64,000 nt of DNA. Source: Aegilops tauschii subsp. strangulata. Its lineage: Eukaryota; Streptophyta; Magnoliopsida; Poales; Poaceae. The first letter of the stretch is position 1. The number at the start of each line of letters is the position of its first letter. Position numbers and translations under genes: made by a program. The notes beneath the pieces were generated by a model that saw only the letters and a program-made list of their open reading frames with translations, searched no databases and was not told where the DNA came from. The stretch spans positions 323,047,294 through 323,111,293 of the forward strand of contig NC_053037.3 in NCBI RefSeq assembly GCF_002575655.3. Direction: 5' to 3'. Positions 58,701 to 64,000 of the stretch are shown in pieces.

Positions 58701-59365
58701 TAGGAGCTACTTGAATTCCCACCTATTAACTCCCGAAACTTTCTGGTTATGCAATCTGGTGTTGGGGATACAGGGGAAGCAATATATCTCACCCAACTAA
58801 ACAATCCCTACATCCAGTTGTATCCACCCGTCAACACATAACCAAGAAAACTCCGAAAATCGTGTACCTCAACCTTCGAAAAGCATCTGTTATACGAGCT
58901 ATGGCAATACTCCTGAACTCCCACCCCAGTACTGGGTGGCGTCAAGGTTATCTCACCAACAACTACATAAAAGAGATTTTCGATGTCGGCGAACTCAGGT
59001 ATTCCAGAACTGCAATGATAAAATTGTGATGACAACACCTCGGAGCTCAACTCCTCGAGACATTGCCACAACCCCTAAATGTCAGGAGGCACCAAGAACA
59101 ATGTTCTCGTCACAAGGATATCGGAACGATCCCAAGATACCCGCGTGATCCTAAATTTTTTCTTAGTGAAATTTGAGGAGAGGAAAGTCAAAACATCTAC
59201 GTCAGGAGACCTCACCAGAGCGACGAAGGGACCGAGGAGTAAAAAGAATCCTACTCTCTGATATATATAATCGTAAGACTCAAAACATTTTGTTCTAGAC
59301 TCAACAACGTAGCGATTTGATCAAGCAGGGGGCTCCTAAGTCGGGGATGGCTCTGATTACCAACT
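55795..59365 (-). other. Interior of the LARD-like element: no coding, diverged short repeats
   Basis: The plus strand is strongly purine-rich (gaagaa, gagatg, ggaaa words), giving several long T/C-rich open frames on the minus strand that show no protein family. Recurrent phrases such as acactccggtt/agaaa, caccggaagaattcgag, caccggtaggattgaa and caccgccgtaagaatt at irregular intervals suggest an old, diverged tandem array. The end next to 59365 carries the primer site. Confidence 0.6.
59349..59363 (-). other. Primer binding site of the LARD-like element
   Basis: The minus strand reads TTGGTAATCAGAGCC two bases inside the right LTR. It is close to TGGTATCAGAGC with one extra A, complementary to initiator-Met tRNA. 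Confidence 0.75.
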
Positions 59366-61059
59366 TGTAACGCCCACGATGCGGCTATATCTCCCACGTG
59401 TCGAGGCATGACTTAGAGGCATAACCGCAATGTGGTTTTGTCGCAAGAAGGGTCATCTTCACGCAATTCCATGTAATGAACAAGAAAGGGATAAATAGAG
59501 TTGGCTTACAATCGCCACTTCACACAATACTTAAGTAAATCATACATCATCCAAGTACACACATAGACCGACTACGGTCAAATCCAAATGAAAAGGAGAT
59601 AACCCCAAATGCTAGATCCCCAATCGTCCCAACTGGGCTCCACTACTGAACATCAGGAAAAGACACACTGGAACGACCAAGGTCCTCGCCGAACTCCCAC
59701 TTGAGTTCGGTAGCATCACCTGCACTGGTATCATCGGCACCTGCAACTGTTTTGGTAGTATCTGTGAGTCACAAGGACTCAGCAATCTCAAAACCCGCGA
59801 GATCAAGACTATTTAAGCTTACGGGTAAGATGTGGTAATGAGGTGGAGTTGCAGCAAGCGCTAAGCAAATATGGTGGCTAACATATGAATACAAGAGTAA
59901 GATGAGAAACTACGCAACGGGCGTGAAGCTAGAAGTGATCAAGAAGTGATCCTGAACAACTTACGTTCAATCATAACCCAAACCGTGTTCACTTCCCGGA
60001 CTCCGCCGAGAAGAGACCATCACGGCTACACACGCGGTTGATGCATTTTAATTAAGTCAAGTGTCAAGTTCTCTACAACCAGATATTAACAAATTCCCAT
60101 CTGCCACATAACCGCGGGCACGGCTCTCGAAAGTTTATACCCTGCAGGGGTGTCCCAACTTAGCCCATCACAAGCTCTCATGATCAACGAAGGATATTCC
60201 TTCTCCCGGAAAGACCCGATCAGTCTCAGAATCCCGGTTACAAGACATTTCGACAATGGTAAAACAAGACCAGCAAGACCGCCCGATGTGCCGACAAATC
60301 CCGATAGGAGTCGCACGTATCTTGTTCTCAGGGCATACCGGATGGGACAAGCCACGAGTAAAACCAGCCCTCAAGTTTCCCCGAGGTGGCCCCGCAGGCT
60401 GCCCGTTTCGGACCAACACTCAGAGGAGCACTGGCCCGGGGGGGTTAAAATAAAGATGACCCTTGGGTTTGCAACCCCTAGGGAAAGTTATAGGTTGTTA
60501 GGCAAATGTAAAAGCAAGGTTGGGCCTTGCTCGAGGAGTTTTATTCAAAGCGAACTTTCAAGGGGGTCCCATAACCCCAACCGCGTAAGGAATGCAAAAT
60601 CAAGGAACATAACACCGGTATGACAGAAAACTAAGGCGGCAAGAGTGGAACAAAACACCGAGCAAAAGGCCAAGCCTTCGACCCTTTGCCAAGTATATAG
60701 ATGCATTAATTAAATAAGAGATATTGTGATATCCCAACATAAACATGTTCCAACATGGAGCAATCTTCAACTTCACTGCAACTAACAATGCTATAAGAGG
60801 GGCTGAGCAAAAGCGGTAACATAGCCAAACACCGGTTTGCTAGGAAGGTGGGTTAGAGGCTTGACAAAGACAAAGAGGCCTAACAAAAGGTCAACGGAGA
60901 CAAAGAGAGAAGTGGCAACCACGAACGACTACGAGTTTTATGAAAACATGCAGATGCAATGCAATTGATGACATGATGAATGCAGCAAACAAATAAATAC
61001 ACATGACGATAACAAATAAACATGGAAGGCATCCGGAGCATCGGTCTTGGGGCGTCTCA
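59366..61059 (-). repeat. 5' LTR of the LARD-like element (1694 bp)
   Basis: It has the same ends as 54093-55794, with taaaa directly after. Minus-strand terminus TGAGACGCC differs slightly from the partner TGTGATGCC. Confidence 0.93.
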
Positions 61060-61064
61060 TAAAA

Positions 61065-61600
61065 TGCGGCAATTGCTAACATGATTCGGACTGACTTAAG
61101 CATCACTATGGGTGAGAAGGTCTTATGTTAGTCAACTCCTTGAACTTGTCGAAAACCTTTTGCGACAAGTCGAGCTTTGTAGATGGTGACATTACCATCA
61201 GCGTATGTCTTCTTCTTGAAGATCCATTTATTCTCAATGGCTTGCCGATCATGGGGCAAGTCCACCAAAGTCCACACTTTGTTCTCATACATGGATCCAA
61301 TCTCAGATTTCATGGCCTCAAGCCATTTATCGGGATCTGGGCTCATCATAGCTTCTTCATAATCATAGGTTCGCCTTGGTCTAGTAACATAGACATCCAG
61401 AACAGGATTACCGTACCACTCTGGTGCGGATCGTGCTCTGGTTGACCTACGAGGTTCAGTAGCAACTTGATCTAAAGTTTCATGATCATTATCATTAGCT
61501 TCCTCTGTAGGTAGTGTAGGCATCACTGGAACGGTTTTCTGTGATATGCTACTCGAGAGAAGGTACAATTACCTCATCAAGTTCTACTTTCCTCCCACAC
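61065..61600 (-). pseudogene. Copia RT N-terminus and integrase-RT linker (copy B)
   Basis: The minus frame from about 61568 covers the linker (STRARSAPEWYGNPVLDV) and RT N-terminus (GSMYENKVWTLVDLP, NKWIFKKKTYADGNVTIYKA, VAKGFRQVQGVD). After this the frame is lost near 61128, where a base change and a shift affect the YDETFSP motif (read as NIRPSHP in another frame). Similarity continues to 61065, the edge of the inserted LTR. Confidence 0.88.
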
Positions 61601-62689
61601 ACTTCTTTCGAGAGAAACTCCTTCTCTAGAAATGTTCATTCTTGGCAACAAAGATCTTGCCTTCGTATCTGTGGTAGAAGGTGTACCCATTTGTTTCCTT
61701 AGGGTATTCTATGAAGACACACTTCTCTGATTTGGGTTCGAGCTTATTAGGCTAAAGCCTTTTAACATAAGTGTCGCAACCCCAATCTTTAAGAAACGAC
61801 AACTTTGGTTTCTTGCCAAACATAGTTCATATGGTGTCGTCTCAACGAATTTAGATGGTGCCCTATTTAACATGAATGCGCATGTCTCGAATGCATAACC
61901 CTAAAATGATAGTGGTAAATCGGTAAGGGACATCATAGAACGGACCATATCCAATAAAGTACGGTTACAATGTTCGGACACACCATTACGCTGTTGTGTT
62001 CTAGGTGGCGTGAGTTGTGAAACAATTCCACATTGTTTTTAATGAAGGCCAAACTCATAGTTCAAATGTTCACCTCCACGATCAGATAATAGAAACTTTA
62101 TTTGCTTGTTACGATGATTCTACACTTCACTCTGAAATTCTTTAAACTTTTCAAATGTTTCAGACTTGTGTTTCATTAAGTAAACATACCCATATCTACT
62201 CAAATCATCTGTGAAGGTCAGAAAATAATGATACCCGTCGCGTGCCTTAACACTCATCGGACCGCATACATCAGTATGTATTATTTCCAGTAAGTCATAG
62301 GCTCGCTCCATTGTTCCGGAGAACGGAGTTTTAGTCATCTTGCCCATGAGGCATGGTTCACAAGTATCAAATGATTCATAATCAAGTGATTCCAAAAGTC
62401 CATCCACATGGAGTTTCTTCATGCGCTTTACACAAATATGACCTAAACGGCAGTGCCACAAATATGTTGCACTATCATTATCAACTCTGCATCTTTTGGC
62501 ATCAATATTATGAATATGTGTATAACTACAATCGAGATTCAACAAGAATAGACCACTCTTCAAGGGTGCATGACCATAAAAGATATTACTCATATAAATA
62601 GAAAAACCATTATTCTCTGATTTAAATGAATAACCATCTCGTACTAAACAAGATCCAGATATAATGTTCATGCTCAATGCTGGCACCAA
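61601..62689 (-). pseudogene. Copia integrase (copy B), multiply broken
   Basis: The frame 62689-62120 carries GAG-pre-integrase (SATYLWHCRLGHICVKRMKK, CEPCLMGKM) and integrase N-part with the first catalytic Asp (HTDVCGPMSV). It stops at 62120. Downstream homology with LLSDRGGEHLN (second Asp kept) and NGVSEHCNR (Glu kept) follows in shifted frames to about 61850, and the integrase tail (KKLQP-like) follows to 61601. Several stops and shifts show it is the most decayed of the three Copia integrases in the window. Confidence 0.85.
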
Positions 62690-63628
62690 CTAACAACTAT
62701 TCAGGTCTAAAACTAATCCCGAAGGTAGATGTAGAGGTAGCGTGCCGACGGTAATCACATCGATCTTGGAACCATTCCCGACGCGCATCGTCAGCTCGTC
62801 CTTAGCCAATCTTTCTTTAATCCATAGCTCATGTTTTGAGTTACAAATATGAGCAATTGAACCAGTATCAAATACCCAGGTGTTACTACGAGCACTTGTA
62901 AGGTACACATCAATAACATGTATATCAAATATACCTTTGTTCACTTTTCTATCCTTCTTATCCGCCAAGTATTTGGGGCAGTTCCGCTTCATGTGACCAG
63001 TCCCTTTGCAGTAGAAGCACTCAGTTTTAGGCTTGGGTCCAACTTTGGGCTTCTTCTCGGGAGTGGCAACTTGCTTGCCATTCTTCTTGAAGTTCCCTTT
63101 CTTTCCCTTGCCCTTTTTCTTGAAACTAGTGGTCTTGTTAACCATCAACACTTGATGCTCCTTATTGATTTCTACCTCCGCGGCCTTAAGCATTGTGAAG
63201 AGCTCGGGAATTGTTTTGTTCATCTCTTGCATATTGTAGTTCATCACGAAGCCTTTGTAGCTTAGTGGCAGTTATTGAAGAACACTGTCAATAAAACAAT
63301 CAACGGAAGATCAACTCCCAGCTGAGTCGAGTGATTATAATGCCCAGAAATTTTGAGTATGTGTTCACTGACATAATTGTTCTCCTCCATCTTGTAGTTA
63401 TAGAACTTGTTGGAGACTTCATATCTCTCAACCCGGGCATTTGCTTGAAATATTAACTTCAACTCTTGGAACATCTCATATGCTCCATGATGTCCGAAAT
63501 GTCTTTGAAGTCCCGGTTCTAATCCGTAAAGCATGGCACACTGAACTATCGAGTAGTCATCAGATCGAGCTTGCCAGACGTTCAAAACATCAGCTTTTGC
63601 TCCTGTAGCAGGACTTTCACCTAGCGTG
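62690..63628 (-). pseudogene. Copia gag C-terminal part and protease (copy B)
   Basis: Gag starts truncated at NVWQARSDDYSIVQ because another LTR cuts it at 63628. The frame 63585-63262 is followed by a shift and then 63247-62690, with the lysine-rich linker, zinc knuckle CFYCKGTGHMKRNC (all four ligands kept; Trp replaced by Met), the protease WVFDTGSIAHICN (D-T-G) and a stop at 62690 in the LNNCYLVPALS region. It corresponds to residues about 63-390 of the E2 gag-protease. Confidence 0.9.
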
Positions 63629-64000
63629 TGTAGGATCGAAAGTATGTCTAGAGGGGGGTGATTAGACTACTTGACCAAATAAAAATCTAGCCTTTTCCCA
63701 ATTTTATGTCTTGGTAGATTTTAGCAACTTAGCACAAGTCAAGCAATCAACCTACACATGCAAATCTAAGAGTATAGCAGCGGAATGTAAATCATTGCAT
63801 ATGAAGGTAAAGGGAGGAGTTTGGAGGGAGCAAACGCAATGTAGACAAGGAGATTTTTGGCGTGGTTCCGATAGGTGGTGCTCGTACATCCACGTTGATG
63901 GAGACTTTAACCCACGAAGGGTAACAGTTGCGCGAGTCCACGGAGGGCTCCACCCATGAAGGGTCCACGAAGAAGCAACCTTGTCTATCCCACCATGGCC
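63629..64000 (+). mobile_element. Start of a Gypsy LTR (Sabrina-like), continues beyond the window
   Basis: Copia gag sequence of copy B stops abruptly at 63628 (ctagcgtg), and tgtaggatcgaaagtatgtc begins. This matches, from memory, the start of the Triticeae Sabrina LTR, including the later gttgatggagactttaaccc and ccacggagggctccaccc phrases. Only 372 bases are visible. Whether it is a solo LTR or part of a full element cannot be told. Target duplication gcgtg is possible (63624-63628). Confidence 0.7.

Larger units (their letters stand above)
54093..61059 (-). mobile_element. Non-coding LTR retrotransposon (LARD-like) inside copy B
   Basis: The target duplication taaaa lies at 54088-54092 and 61060-61064. 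LTRs lie at 54093-55794 and 59366-61059. The primer binding site next to the right LTR and a purine-rich GCAGGAGAGT next to the left LTR give minus orientation. The LTR starts TGTGATGCCCCAAGACCG or TGAGACGCC on the minus strand and ends GGGCGTTACA. The 3.6-kb interior has no gag or pol likeness on either strand, so the element must be moved by proteins from elsewhere. LTR divergence over the first 600 bases is about 23 differences (near 4 percent) by eye. Confidence 0.93.
53338..63628 (-). mobile_element. Copia element copy B (Angela type), truncated at both ends and split
   Basis: Minus-strand coding runs from gag (right, cut at 63628 by another LTR) through protease, integrase and RT N-terminus (61065), then after the inner insertion RT core and the start of the RNase H linker (54092-53338). 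Both its LTRs are missing from the window. The inner insertion (54093-61059) has duplicated taaaa of this copy, which proves that the two halves belong together. Confidence 0.92.

Noticed and set aside
1..64000. CRISPR arrays, rRNA genes, riboswitches, bacterial operons
   Set aside because: None seen; the repeats present are eukaryotic transposable elements and the window is plant nuclear DNA.

Overview
The window is typical nuclear DNA of a Triticeae grass (wheat, goatgrass or barley group). The evidence is the dense nesting of Angela/WIS/BARE-type Copia elements, Gypsy derivatives, LINEs and small Stowaway/foldback elements, and a single cellular gene whose exon code and GC-rich coding match grass genes. 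There is no bacterial or organellar content. Family names for repeats are given from memory of Triticeae repeats and could not be checked by search.

Left third (1-21717). A minus-strand Copia element (1-6395, continuing beyond the left edge) sits inside a plus-strand LINE (6396-9620). Next come a foldback MITE and the one clear cellular gene, a three-exon SLAH2/SLAH3-type slow anion channel on the minus strand (10889-12959), with a probable 5'UTR intron and a TATA box near 13335. Upstream lie a 5'-truncated LINE with a clean 15-bp target duplication (15066-15825), direct repeats, a Stowaway-like MITE and about 4 kb of unassigned sequence, including a possible DNA-transposon end near 20616.

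Middle (21718-39528). One complete Copia element (21723-39523, target duplication gaaac, two 1729-bp LTRs) is interrupted by a complete Gypsy derivative (24314-33403, target duplication accac). The Gypsy element has gag and protease remains but no reverse transcriptase or integrase. In its 3' half it carries an antisense gene of five exons with coherent splice sites and phases and its own TATA box. This is the most interesting structure in the window.

Right part (39529-64000). There are unassigned sequence, a Stowaway MITE, a GC-rich stretch with 48-bp tandem repeats, and a decayed FAR1/MULE-type transposase gene (about 45905-48440) with DDE, SWIM and CCHC motifs. Beyond it is a block of broken minus-strand Copia copies: copy A (3' LTR 49113-50884 plus RNase H/RT to 52042), a template-switch junction, a fragment of another repeat (52072-53337), then copy B (53338-54092 and 61065-63628). 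Copy B is split by a non-coding LTR retrotransposon (54093-61059, target duplication taaaa), and a further LTR (Sabrina-like) starts at 63629 and runs off the end.

Apart from the anion channel gene nothing here looks like an intact host gene, and every element coding region examined carries stops, frameshifts or deletions. All positions, LTR differences and splice sites were read by eye.
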